Source: Sphingomonas kyeonggiensis (GTDB taxonomy: Bacteria; Pseudomonadota; Alphaproteobacteria; Sphingomonadales; Sphingomonadaceae). From it: 64,000 bases of DNA. The stretch is taken from positions 1,178,383-1,242,382 of the forward strand of contig NZ_JACIEH010000002.1 of assembly GCF_014196745.1 (NCBI RefSeq). The letters run 5' to 3'. A program made the translations under genes and the position numbers. Under the pieces are notes generated by a model. It was not told the origin of the DNA, searched no databases, and was given only the letters and a program-made list of their open reading frames with translations. Within the stretch, counting starts at the first letter, position 1. Each line of letters begins with the position of its first letter. Positions 18,237 through 26,049 of the stretch are shown piece after piece.

Positions 18237-18701
18237 ATGCTGCCGTTGGCGCTAGCGCTGCTGCTCGGCGCGGCGCTGGCGTTCCAGGCGCTCGCCGGCG
18301 ACGAGCTAGACCTGCCCCTGGCAGGGCCGGTGCGTGGCGGTGCGGCAGTGGACGATCGCGCGGCGATCCAGCCGCCGGTTGCGATCATCGACCCGGGCAT
18401 CGCCCGTCGATCGATGTTTATGCCGGTCTTCGTCGAGACGAAGGAAGCGGCGGCGGCGCAGGGGCCGCTTGGCGGCTATTCGGTGGTCGGTGTCGTCCAG
18501 GTCGGTGCGGCCATCTACGCGATCGTGCAGGGGCCGGGCGAGCAGACGTTCCGCGCCGTGCCGGGCCAGCGGGTCGGCGACTGGCAGCTGCGGAGCGTGA
18601 CGCGCGATCAGGTCGCGCTGTCGCGGGGCAGTGAGCGCATGCAAGTCCGTTTCGGTCCCGGCGGGCCGGTCACCACGGCAGCCGGCAAGGGAGAACAATG
18701 A
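18237..18701 (+). CDS. GspC/GspN-like T2SS protein with HR domain
   Basis: 154 residues from the ATG at 18237. An N-terminal hydrophobic segment (MLPLALALLLGAALAFQALA) acts as membrane anchor or uncleaved signal. The C-terminal ~80 residues (YSVVGVVQVGAAIYAIVQGP ... GQRVGDWQLRSVTRDQVALS) match the HR-domain pattern of GspC, which bridges the inner-membrane platform to the N-domains of the secretin. No PDZ or coiled-coil region follows, so it is a minimal version. It could be named GspC or GspN in sphingomonad annotations. It lies directly before gspD and overlaps it by four bases. Confidence 0.72.
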   Translation: MLPLALALLLGAALAFQALAGDELDLPLAGPVRGGAAVDDRAAIQPPVAIIDPGIARRSMFMPVFVETKEAAAAQGPLGGYSVVGVVQVGAAIYAIVQGPGEQTFRAVPGQRVGDWQLRSVTRDQVALSRGSERMQVRFGPGGPVTTAAGKGEQ

Positions 18702-20752
18702 TGGACGCGCGTCGCAAGTTTCGATCGGGAACGGCGGGGCTGTCGCTCGCGCTGGCCGGCTGCGCCGGCAGCCCGCCGCCCCAGCCGATCGCCGTGCCGC
18801 AGGCGCCATCGATCGTGGCCGGGGCCGAGCAGGCAGCACCCGAGGTCCGCACGACGATCGTCGGCGGCGAAAGCCCGCCGCCGGGCCCAGTCGCGCCGCG
18901 GCCTCGCCAGGTTCGGCCGGGCACCATCAGCATCAACCTGCCGCGTGCCGATGTGCGCGCCGTTGCGGTGTCGGTCCAGGAAGCAACGGGGATCGCGATC
19001 GCGGTCGAGCCGGGCGTGACCGGCCAGGTCTCGCTGGTCACGCCGGGAACCGTCGCCCGGTCCGAGGTCGTCCCGCTGTTCGAGGGCGCGCTGCGTGCCG
19101 CCAGCCTCGCGCTCGTGCCTGCCGGCAACGGCTATGTCGTGCGCACCCTGGCGGCGGCCCAGGCGCCGGTCGCGCCCGATGCGATCGGCTTCGGCACCGA
19201 GATCGTCACGCTCGAGTTCATCAATGCCGAGGAAGTGAAGAAGGTGATCGACGGCGCCTTGCCCGGCGTGGTCGCCGGTGTCGATGCGGCGGGCCGTCGG
19301 ATCACCATTGCGGGCACGACCGGCCAACGCGCCAGCGCGCGTGACCTGATCAAGCAGTTCGATGTCAACTGGCTGCGCAACATGAGCTTCGCGCTGTTCG
19401 TCCCGGAGCGCACCGATGCGCGGCTGATCGTCCCCGAGGTCGACAAGCTGATCAACGCCGCCGACGCGCCGACGCGTGGGCTGGTCCGGCTGATCACCAT
19501 GGAGCGGCTGAACGGCATCCTGGCGGTAAGTACCCAGCGCCAGTATCTCGACGATGTCCGCCGCTGGATCGAGGTGCTCGATCGCGAGGGCGAGAACAAT
19601 GAGCGCCGGATCTTCGTCTATCGCGTCCAGAATGGCCGCGCCCGCGATCTTGCGCGCACGCTCAACCGCGCCTTTGGCGGGGGCGGCGGTGACGAGGATA
19701 GCGGCAACGACGATCCCTTCGCACCCAGTGACCAGTCCGCGGGCAAGACCGCATCGCCGGCGCAGAAACCCGATGCCGCGCGCCCCGCGGGCGGCGGCGC
19801 GAATGCCGCCGATCAGGGGGCGGCCGGGCGCGATGCGCAGGGTTCGGGCGGCAAGATCACGGCGGACGAGGTCAACAACGCCGTCGTCGTCTATGGCACC
19901 CCGCGCGACTATGCGATGATCGAGGATGCGCTGCGCCGGCTCGATCTGCCGCCCCAGCAGGTGATGATCGAGGCGGCGATCACCGAAGTGTCGCTCACCG
20001 ACACGCTGCGCTACGGCGTCCAGTGGAACTGGCTGACCGGCGACAGCAATTTCCGCGTTACCGACGGTGCTGCCATGCCCACCGGGCCGACCCAGGCCGG
20101 CTTCTCCTATTTCCTTGCCGGGGGCAGCATCACTGCGGCGCTCAACGCGCTCGAGCAGCGCACCAACATCAAGGTGGTCTCGGCACCCAAGCTGGTTACG
20201 CTCAACAACCAGACCGCGGCGCTGCAGGTGGGCGACCAGGTGCCGGTCTCGTCGGGAAGCGCGGTCAGCGTCGACAATCCCAATGCGCCGATCGTCAACT
20301 CGATCAGCTACCGCGATACCGGCGTGATCCTGAAGGTGACCCCACGAGTCAATGCCGGCGGACTGGTGCTGCTCGACATCTCGCAGGAGGTGAGCGACGT
20401 CAACGTCAACGCGCCCAATGCGAGCGGCGACAAGACCCCGGCCTCGCCGACCATCTCGACCCGCCGCATCTCGACTTCGGTCGCGGTGCAGGACGGACAG
20501 GTTATCGCGCTGGGCGGGCTGTTCCGCGACTCCAAGAGCCTGGGCAAGAACGGCATCCCGATCCTGTCGCGCATCCCGATCATCGGGGGCCTGTTCGGCA
20601 GCCACAACAATGTGCAGAACCGCACCGAGCTGATCGTGCTGCTCAAGCCGCATGTGATCCGCACCCCCGATGACGGCCGCGCCGTCACCGAGGAGCTGCG
20701 CGCCAAGCTGCGCACGCTGGAGCCGTTCCGTACCCAGGGACGGATCCCGTGA
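18698..20752 (+). CDS. gspD: T2SS outer-membrane secretin GspD, probable lipoprotein
   Basis: 684 residues; ATG at 18698 with AAGGGAGA upstream. The N-terminus has a lipobox, LALAGC with Cys22, so the secretin is predicted to be lipid-anchored, like HxcQ of Pseudomonas, and may not need a pilotin. Then N0 (ISINLPRADVRAVAVSVQEA), N1-N3 repeats, with a ~50-residue Gly/Ala/Asp-rich insertion around residues 325-380, and the secretin core (IKVVSAPKLVTLNNQTAALQ, GDQVPV, VIALGGLFRDS). The last ~30 residues are the S-domain region. It forms the outer-membrane exit channel. Confidence 0.95.
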   Translation: MMDARRKFRSGTAGLSLALAGCAGSPPPQPIAVPQAPSIVAGAEQAAPEVRTTIVGGESPPPGPVAPRPRQVRPGTISINLPRADVRAVAVSVQEATGIAIAVEPGVTGQVSLVTPGTVARSEVVPLFEGALRAASLALVPAGNGYVVRTLAAAQAPVAPDAIGFGTEIVTLEFINAEEVKKVIDGALPGVVAGVDAAGRRITIAGTTGQRASARDLIKQFDVNWLRNMSFALFVPERTDARLIVPEVDKLINAADAPTRGLVRLITMERLNGILAVSTQRQYLDDVRRWIEVLDREGENNERRIFVYRVQNGRARDLARTLNRAFGGGGGDEDSGNDDPFAPSDQSAGKTASPAQKPDAARPAGGGANAADQGAAGRDAQGSGGKITADEVNNAVVVYGTPRDYAMIEDALRRLDLPPQQVMIEAAITEVSLTDTLRYGVQWNWLTGDSNFRVTDGAAMPTGPTQAGFSYFLAGGSITAALNALEQRTNIKVVSAPKLVTLNNQTAALQVGDQVPVSSGSAVSVDNPNAPIVNSISYRDTGVILKVTPRVNAGGLVLLDISQEVSDVNVNAPNASGDKTPASPTISTRRISTSVAVQDGQVIALGGLFRDSKSLGKNGIPILSRIPIIGGLFGSHNNVQNRTELIVLLKPHVIRTPDDGRAVTEELRAKLRTLEPFRTQGRIP

Positions 20753-21594
20753 ACCGCGCGGGCGAGGAGGGCTATGCCCTTGTCGCGGCGGTGGCGAGCA
20801 TCGCCGTGTTCGCCACCGTGGCGCTCGGGCTGCTCGAGGCGGCCCGCATGGGACTGGCGGATGCCGGGGCGGAGCAGGCGCAGATGCAGGCGGTGGCGGC
20901 CGCCGATGCGGGGATCGCGCTGGGCCTGAGCAAGGTCCTGGGCGATGACCCCACCCAGCGCTGGTCGGCGGACGGCACGGTCCATGCCCTGCGCTTCGGC
21001 GAGGCCGATCTCCGGATCGCGGTGCGTGACGAGCGCGGCAAGGTGCCGCTCGGGCTGCTCGACGAAGCCCAGGCGACCCGGTTGCTCGAACAGGCGGGCC
21101 TGGGGGGCGAACGGCTGCTGATCGCGCGCGATTCCCTGCTCGACTGGATCGACGACGACGAGCTCAAGCGCCCCTTCGGCGCCGAGGATGGCTACTATGC
21201 GGCCGCGGGCATCCGTCCGCCGGGCGCGCGTATCGCTTCGGTCGATGAGCTCGCGCTGGTGCGCGGCCTGGATCCGGTGACCGTCGCCCGCATCCGGCCC
21301 TATGTCACCACCTATACGCTGCGCAGCGGCTTCGACGCGCAATATGCCGATCCGCGCGCGCTGGCCGTGATGGAAGCCGGTGGCGAGGATGGCCCGGCGG
21401 CTATCGAGCGCGCCCGTGAACTTGGCGGGCAGCGGACCGCGCTGGCCTTTGCCAGCACGCCTTCGCTCGTCGATCGGCCGGTCTCGATCGAGGTGCTGGC
21501 CACGCTTCCCGGTGGCGGCCGTGCCGCGCGGATGCTGGTCGCCGAGATCACCGGCATTCCCGAACGGCCCTATGTCGTGCGGTCCTACGAATGA
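20749..21594 (+). CDS. gspK: T2SS minor pseudopilin GspK
   Basis: 281 residues from a GTG that overlaps the gspD stop. Short leader ending EEG, then YALVAAVASIAVFATVALG; position +5 is Ala instead of Glu, as expected for the tip subunit GspK. The alpha domain includes the family signature DSLLDWIDDDELKRPFGAED and YYAAAG. It caps the pseudopilus with GspI and GspJ. Last recognisable T2SS gene; the following glycosyltransferase starts inside its stop codon. Confidence 0.92.
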   Translation: MNRAGEEGYALVAAVASIAVFATVALGLLEAARMGLADAGAEQAQMQAVAAADAGIALGLSKVLGDDPTQRWSADGTVHALRFGEADLRIAVRDERGKVPLGLLDEAQATRLLEQAGLGGERLLIARDSLLDWIDDDELKRPFGAEDGYYAAAGIRPPGARIASVDELALVRGLDPVTVARIRPYVTTYTLRSGFDAQYADPRALAVMEAGGEDGPAAIERARELGGQRTALAFASTPSLVDRPVSIEVLATLPGGGRAARMLVAEITGIPERPYVVRSYE

Positions 21595-21617
21595 AGCGCT
21601 CCAGAAGAGGTGAGGCT

Positions 21618-24032
21618 ATGGTGGGTTCGAATCCCCCGACGACCGGCCGGCAAAACCAGGTACAGGCGTTGCTCGCGCGCGGCGCCATGTTCCTTGCCAA
21701 GGGCAAGCCGGCCAATGCGTTGCGCGCGCTCGACGACGCGGTCGCGCTCGACCCCGCCAATGCCGAAACCTTCTGCCGGCGCGGCGATGCGCTCGCCGGT
21801 CTCGGGGAGCTCGCCGCGGCGATTGCCAGTTACGATCATGCACTTGCGCTCGATCCGCGATGTGCCGGGGCACATGATCGCAAGGGTGTCGCGCTCGCGG
21901 CCTCGGGCGCGCTCGAGCCGGCGCTGCAGAGCATCGAACGTGCCCTGCTGATCGCGCCGGACAATCTCGACACGCTCCACAATCGCGCCAACCTGCTTCG
22001 GCAGCTCGGTCGGCTCGGGGAAGCGCTGGAGGCGTTCGACGATGTGATCGCGCGCATGCCGGACCGCGCTTCGGCGCATGACCTGCGTGCGCGGACGCTC
22101 GCCGCGCTGGGGCATCACCATGAGGCGCTGCGGGGGTTCGAGAACGCGCTGGCGATCGAGCCGAACAATATCGAGACACTCTGTAACCGGGGAACCGCGC
22201 TGTCCCTTCTCGATCGCCAGGAAGAAGCGATCGAAATGTTCGAGAAAGGGCTGGCGATCGATCCCGGGCAGGTCGAACTGCTGACCAATCTCGGCGCATC
22301 GCTGTTCCGGCTGGAGCGCTTCGACGAGGCGGAGCGCTGCTTCCGTCGTGCCCTCGATCGCGAGCCCGATCGGGTCGCCACCTTGCAGCGCTACGCCACC
22401 CTGCTCACGCAACGCCGCCGCTTCGACGAGGCGGGGCGCTGCTATCAGCGCATCCTGACGATCGAGCTCGACAATGTGCCGGCGCTCCGCGGCCTCGCCC
22501 GGGCGCTGGAGGAACTGGGCCAGCACCAGAGCGCGCTGATCTGCTACGATCATCTGCTGTCGGTCGACCCGGGCAATGCCGCCGCGCACCAGCAGCGCGG
22601 CTTCCTGCTGGTCGGGCGCGCGGAGCATGCCGAGGCGCTGCGCGCTTTCGACCGGGCCAAGGCGCTCGACCCCTGGATGGAGCAATCGGCGGTCCGGCTC
22701 CATGCGGCGATGCACCTGTCGCAATGGGAGGATTTCGACGGGCAGCTCGCCGCGATCCGGCGTGCCGCGGCCGTTGGCAGCCAGGGAGCCTTGTCCTTCC
22801 CGGTACTGGCGCTGGCCGATGATCCCGCGCTCCAGCTGCAATGCTCGCGCATCCTCGCGAACAGCCATCCGCGCGTGCCGGCGGTGCCGCTCGCCGGGCG
22901 CTACCCACGTCGAGATCGGATCCGCATCGGCTATTTCTCGGCGGACTTCCATCATCACGCGACGATGCAGCTGCTCATGGAGACGCTCGAGGCGCACGAT
23001 CGCGACCGTTTCGAGCTCACCGCCTTCTGGTTCGGCGACGGCAGGGGCGACGCGTGGCGCGCGCGGATCGAAAAGGCGTTCGACGCCTTTGTCGATGTCC
23101 GGCTGAAGGAAGATGCCGCCGTTGCCCAGGTCGCCCGCGAGCGCGGGATCGACATCGCGATCGACCTGAAGGGCTATACCCAGAATTGCCGCTTCGGCAT
23201 CTTCGCCGAGCGGGCAGCGCCGGTGCAGGCAGGCTATCTCGGTTATCCGGGCACCTCGGGCTCGCCCGTGATCGACTATCTCATTGCCGACGAAGTCGTG
23301 GTGGATCCCGAGACACGCGACGCCCTCTCCGAGAGGATCGCCTATCTGCCCGGCAGCTATCAGGCGAACGGGAGCCTGAAGCCGGTGTCGCGGCGGATCA
23401 CCCGGCTCGAAGCCGGATTGCCCGAACAAGGCTTCGTGTTCTGCTGCTTCAACCAGAACTACAAGATCACGCCGGAGGTCTTCGCACGCTGGATGGCGAT
23501 CCTGCGCGGGGTGGAGACGAGCCTCCTCTGGCTCTGGGTCAGCCATGCGGGCGCGCGCGAAAACCTGGCGCGCAGTGCCGCCCAGGCCGGGGTCGATCCC
23601 GCCAGGATCGTGTTCGCGAGCACCGAACCCAGCGAGCGCCATCTCGATCGGCTGCAACTCGCCGATCTCTTCCTCGATACCCTGCCGTGCAATGCGCACA
23701 CCACGGCGAGCGATGCGCTCCGCGTCGGCCTGCCGATCCTCACCTGCGCGGGGCGGAGCTTCGCCGCGCGCGTTGCCGCCAGCCTGCTGATGGCAATGGA
23801 TGCGCCGGAACTGATCGTGCGCGACCTTGCCGAATATGAGGAGCGCGCCGTCGCGCTCGCCAGGGATCCGGCGCGGCTGGCGGAGATCCGCACCCGCCTG
23901 CTGGTGAACCGGGGGCCATCGCAACTCTTCGATCCCGTCGCCATGGCCCGCAAGCTCGAGGCGGCCTATGTCGCGATGTACGAGCGCCACCATGCGGGCG
24001 AGGCCCCCGCGGACTTCCGCGTGTCCGCGTGA
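21618..24032 (+). CDS. TPR O-GlcNAc-transferase-like glycosyltransferase (SPINDLY/GT41 type)
   Basis: 804 residues from the ATG at 21618, chosen for its AGAGGTGAGG ribosome site; an ATG at 21591 overlapping the gspK stop gives nine more residues. Residues ~10-400 are about ten TPR units (for example ALRALDDAVALDPANAETFC). From ~432 comes the GT41 catalytic region: IRIGYFSADFHHHATMQLL with the active-site His, DIAIDLKGYT, VQAGYLGYPGTSG, and FCCFNQNYKITP, then the UDP-sugar site around LFLDTLPCNAHTTASDALR. It should transfer a sugar from a nucleotide sugar to protein Ser/Thr, in the cytoplasm. Its position, translationally coupled to the T2SS operon, suggests modification of a T2SS component or exported substrate; this is inference. 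The 3' end is 14 bases from a convergent gene. Confidence 0.88.
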   Translation: MVGSNPPTTGRQNQVQALLARGAMFLAKGKPANALRALDDAVALDPANAETFCRRGDALAGLGELAAAIASYDHALALDPRCAGAHDRKGVALAASGALEPALQSIERALLIAPDNLDTLHNRANLLRQLGRLGEALEAFDDVIARMPDRASAHDLRARTLAALGHHHEALRGFENALAIEPNNIETLCNRGTALSLLDRQEEAIEMFEKGLAIDPGQVELLTNLGASLFRLERFDEAERCFRRALDREPDRVATLQRYATLLTQRRRFDEAGRCYQRILTIELDNVPALRGLARALEELGQHQSALICYDHLLSVDPGNAAAHQQRGFLLVGRAEHAEALRAFDRAKALDPWMEQSAVRLHAAMHLSQWEDFDGQLAAIRRAAAVGSQGALSFPVLALADDPALQLQCSRILANSHPRVPAVPLAGRYPRRDRIRIGYFSADFHHHATMQLLMETLEAHDRDRFELTAFWFGDGRGDAWRARIEKAFDAFVDVRLKEDAAVAQVARERGIDIAIDLKGYTQNCRFGIFAERAAPVQAGYLGYPGTSGSPVIDYLIADEVVVDPETRDALSERIAYLPGSYQANGSLKPVSRRITRLEAGLPEQGFVFCCFNQNYKITPEVFARWMAILRGVETSLLWLWVSHAGARENLARSAAQAGVDPARIVFASTEPSERHLDRLQLADLFLDTLPCNAHTTASDALRVGLPILTCAGRSFAARVAASLLMAMDAPELIVRDLAEYEERAVALARDPARLAEIRTRLLVNRGPSQLFDPVAMARKLEAAYVAMYERHHAGEAPADFRVSA

Positions 24033-24046
24033 TCCGGGGCGATCGA

Positions 24047-24679
24047 CTATGGCTGTGGCGATGCCGCGGGAGATTGCGGGGCGAGGCCCCAGGGGGCGAA
24101 GGCGGGCGGTGGCGCCGGGGTCGCCGTGGCAATGGCGGGAGGCGCCGGCATCGCGCCGGCGAAGCGCAGTGCGGTGATCGCCGGAGTCACGCCCCCTCGG
24201 CGGCGATAGAAGATATGCGCGCCGATCTTGGTCACGCGATCCAGGCTAGGTGCCCAATAGGGCGAGACATAGTCGGCGTGATAGTTGAGCGCGTCGGCGA
24301 CCAGCGGCGTCAGGCGGCCGTCGATCGCCTGCTCGGCAACGGCGCGGGCCTGCGTCATCACCTTGTCGGTCAGGCGCCGCCGCAGCGATCCGTCGCAAGT
24401 GAAGGTGAACTGGCATCCCGTCTTCAGCCTCGAGCCGGCAAAGACGACGCCGCACACCGATTTCGGGAACGCGGGGTGGCGAACGCGGTTGAGGACGACC
24501 TCGGCGACGGCCTGCTGGCCCTCCGGGCTCTCATACCCCGCCTCATAGGCGATCGCGAGCGTCAGGCATTCCGTGGCCTGGGCGCGATCCTCGAGCGGGG
24601 AGGGGGCGTTCTGGGCCCTGGCTTGCGAAGCGCCCAGCAGGGACATCGCAGTGAAGAAGATGGCAGCGATCAGCCACAT
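24047..24679 (-). CDS. SleB-type cell wall hydrolase (Hydrolase_2)
   Basis: 210 residues from the ATG at 24679; GGAGG lies about 13 bases upstream, somewhat far, and the frame stays open to 24811. Signal peptide MWLIAAIFFTAMSLLGASQA, cut at ARAQ. The catalytic domain shows the SleB/CwlJ pattern: ECLTLAIAYEAGYESPEGQ with the catalytic Glu, AVAEVVLNRVRHPAFP, and CQFTFTCDG. These enzymes cleave peptidoglycan glycan strands. The C-terminal ~45 residues are Pro/Ala-rich and probably disordered. It is convergent with the glycosyltransferase and divergent from the next gene. Confidence 0.9.
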   Translation of the reverse strand: MWLIAAIFFTAMSLLGASQARAQNAPSPLEDRAQATECLTLAIAYEAGYESPEGQQAVAEVVLNRVRHPAFPKSVCGVVFAGSRLKTGCQFTFTCDGSLRRRLTDKVMTQARAVAEQAIDGRLTPLVADALNYHADYVSPYWAPSLDRVTKIGAHIFYRRRGGVTPAITALRFAGAMPAPPAIATATPAPPPAFAPWGLAPQSPAASPQP

Positions 24680-25054
24680 CGATCCGGCATGTCCTCCGCC
24701 GGGTCCGAATGCCGAAAGGCAATGGTGGAACGCGTGGAATCGGCGTGTGAGCCAAGGCGTTGGGCCGTTGGCTATTGCGTTGCGCCCTTGCCGAATCTTC
24801 GCCGGTATCACGCTATTATCCCTGACACTTTAAGGATATCTCGCAAACGATGCGTATTACCTGAAAGTAATTTTAGCAGATTGTGGAATATTATTACCGA
24901 TCTGGTCTTTGTAATATTATCGAAAAATTGCTTGGCCAAGCTCAGGTAGCGCGGGCGTCTTACAGTGCCGAGAAGGTCATCGCGCCATTTCCGCTTAAAT
25001 TTGTCATTTCCTGTCACAAAATTCGAACTGTCGCCTTGAGCATGGAGCTGTGAG
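24680..25054. promoter_or_regulatory. AT-rich divergent intergenic region with TGTCA direct repeats
   Basis: 375 bases with no supportable gene. The part 24810-25030 is AT-rich. At 25001-25020 lie TTGTCATTTC and CTGTCACAAA in tandem, TGTCA cores 10 bases apart, about 35-50 bases before the next ATG. This resembles half-sites of a Pho box but with 10- rather than 11-base periodicity. It also has weak dyad symmetry (TTTGT...ACAAA). Promoters for both flanking genes should lie here. Confidence 0.4.
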
Positions 25055-25681
25055 ATGATTGGCAAGATCGCTGCGCTGGGCCTGGTTTCCCTCCTGGGTC
25101 TGTCCGCTTTGGCCTGGCGTCAGCCGGCACCGGCTACCTCTACGCCGGCGGCTTCGCCCTCGGCGACGAACCCGGCTGGCGCCGCGCCGGTTCGCGCTAA
25201 GGCCGCTTCCCTGGTCGCCGAAGGTGCCATGTTGCCCGAGCGCCTGCTCGAGTGCCGGCTCAGCCGCATCACCAACTTCAATCCCGCGCGCGAGCAGGCG
25301 CCTTCCGAATTCACCTATGAAGGCGATCACCGCTTCGCGCTGCTCCTGCCGTCGATCCCGGTGCGAACCACCGAGCCTCCCCTGTCGACCCTGCCGCCGG
25401 AGCCGGTTGATCCGCGCACGCGCATCGTCGCCGACCCCGACGGGATTTCGGGAGGCGCGGCTGCCAAGCCGTTCGAGCGCGTGGTCGATTATTGGCCGGA
25501 GCGCGTGGAGATGACCACGCCAATCGGGAACGGGTCGGTGAACCTGATCATCCTCCAGCGTTCGCAGGCCAAGCCGGGGCTGATCGACCTGTTCATGACC
25601 AGAGCGACCGACGCGGTGAGCTGGGACGAGAAGCATATCTATTCGGGCCATTGCAAGCCGAGTGAAAAGAGGGCTGGCTGA
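25055..25681 (+). CDS. Small secreted protein of unknown function
   Basis: 208 residues; ATG at 25055 with a GGAG element 8-10 bases upstream. Not recognised. The N-terminal ~20 residues (MIGKIAALGLVSLLGLSALA) are a signal peptide or membrane anchor, followed by a Pro/Ala/Ser-rich linker (~22-50) and a compact domain containing one Cys near the middle (LECRLSRITNF) and one near the C-terminus (GHCKPSEKRAG), which could pair. Stretches such as NGSVNLIILQRSQ and YEGDHRFALLLPSIP suggest beta-strands. Codon usage and GC content match the flanks. It stands alone between two long intergenic regions, so it is probably monocistronic. Confidence 0.6.
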   Translation: MIGKIAALGLVSLLGLSALAWRQPAPATSTPAASPSATNPAGAAPVRAKAASLVAEGAMLPERLLECRLSRITNFNPAREQAPSEFTYEGDHRFALLLPSIPVRTTEPPLSTLPPEPVDPRTRIVADPDGISGGAAAKPFERVVDYWPERVEMTTPIGNGSVNLIILQRSQAKPGLIDLFMTRATDAVSWDEKHIYSGHCKPSEKRAG

Positions 25682-25752
25682 TACCTCTTATCGGTTTCCA
25701 GGCGGGACATCGGAAGCATTGATGATGGTGTTGCAAGAATTACGATAGGGTA

Positions 25753-25872
25753 ATCGGTAAATAACTCGCCGATAATGGAAGCTGCTCATGGAAATGTGCG
25801 GACTATATTGCGAGTTCGTTTCCGTGCCTGTGTCGGATTTCGGCGACGCATATCGGTAAATATTGTGACGAT
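25753..25872. repeat. Two 21-bp direct repeats with internal dyad
   Basis: Copy 1 (25753-25773) and copy 2 (25852-25872) both begin with ATCGGTAAATA and end with CGAT; within each, ATCG(G) and (C)CGAT are inverted. The copies start 99 bases apart. Their form fits binding sites for a dimeric regulator, possibly the product of the downstream AraC-type gene or an unrelated factor. Confidence 0.5.
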
Positions 25873-25929
25873 GCCGAAATTTATCGTCTTCCTCTGCCAA
25901 AAGCGCTCGGCCGAGGTGTCTACAGGATA

Positions 25930-25960
25930 GGAAACACGAGTTTCCGGTTCCTTGGGAACC
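25930..25960 (+). promoter_or_regulatory. Twin abutting hairpins in AraC-gene leader
   Basis: GGAAAC/GTTTCC (25930-25935 with 25940-25945, loop of four) is followed without a gap by GGTTCC/GGAACC (25946-25951 with 25955-25960, loop of three). They lie 90-120 bases before the start codon, so they would be in the 5' leader if transcription begins upstream of them. Confidence 0.4.
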
Positions 25961-26049
25961 CCGGGGGCGAGACTTTCCTGCGACGTGCCTGCGCGCGCCG
26001 CGGGATGTTCCCTGCGCCCGGATCCCATCCTTGCTCCAAGGAGGTCGCA

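Larger units (their letters stand above)
25682..26049. promoter_or_regulatory. Regulatory region upstream of the AraC-type gene
   Basis: 368 bases without a supportable gene. It contains two copies of a 21-bp dyad (25753-25773 and 25852-25872) sharing ATCGGTAAATA, then seven variable bases, then GAT. Further on it holds two abutting perfect 6-bp hairpins (25930-25945 and 25946-25960) and an ideal AAGGAGGT ribosome site at 26038-26045. This looks like a controlled promoter with a structured leader. Confidence 0.5.
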
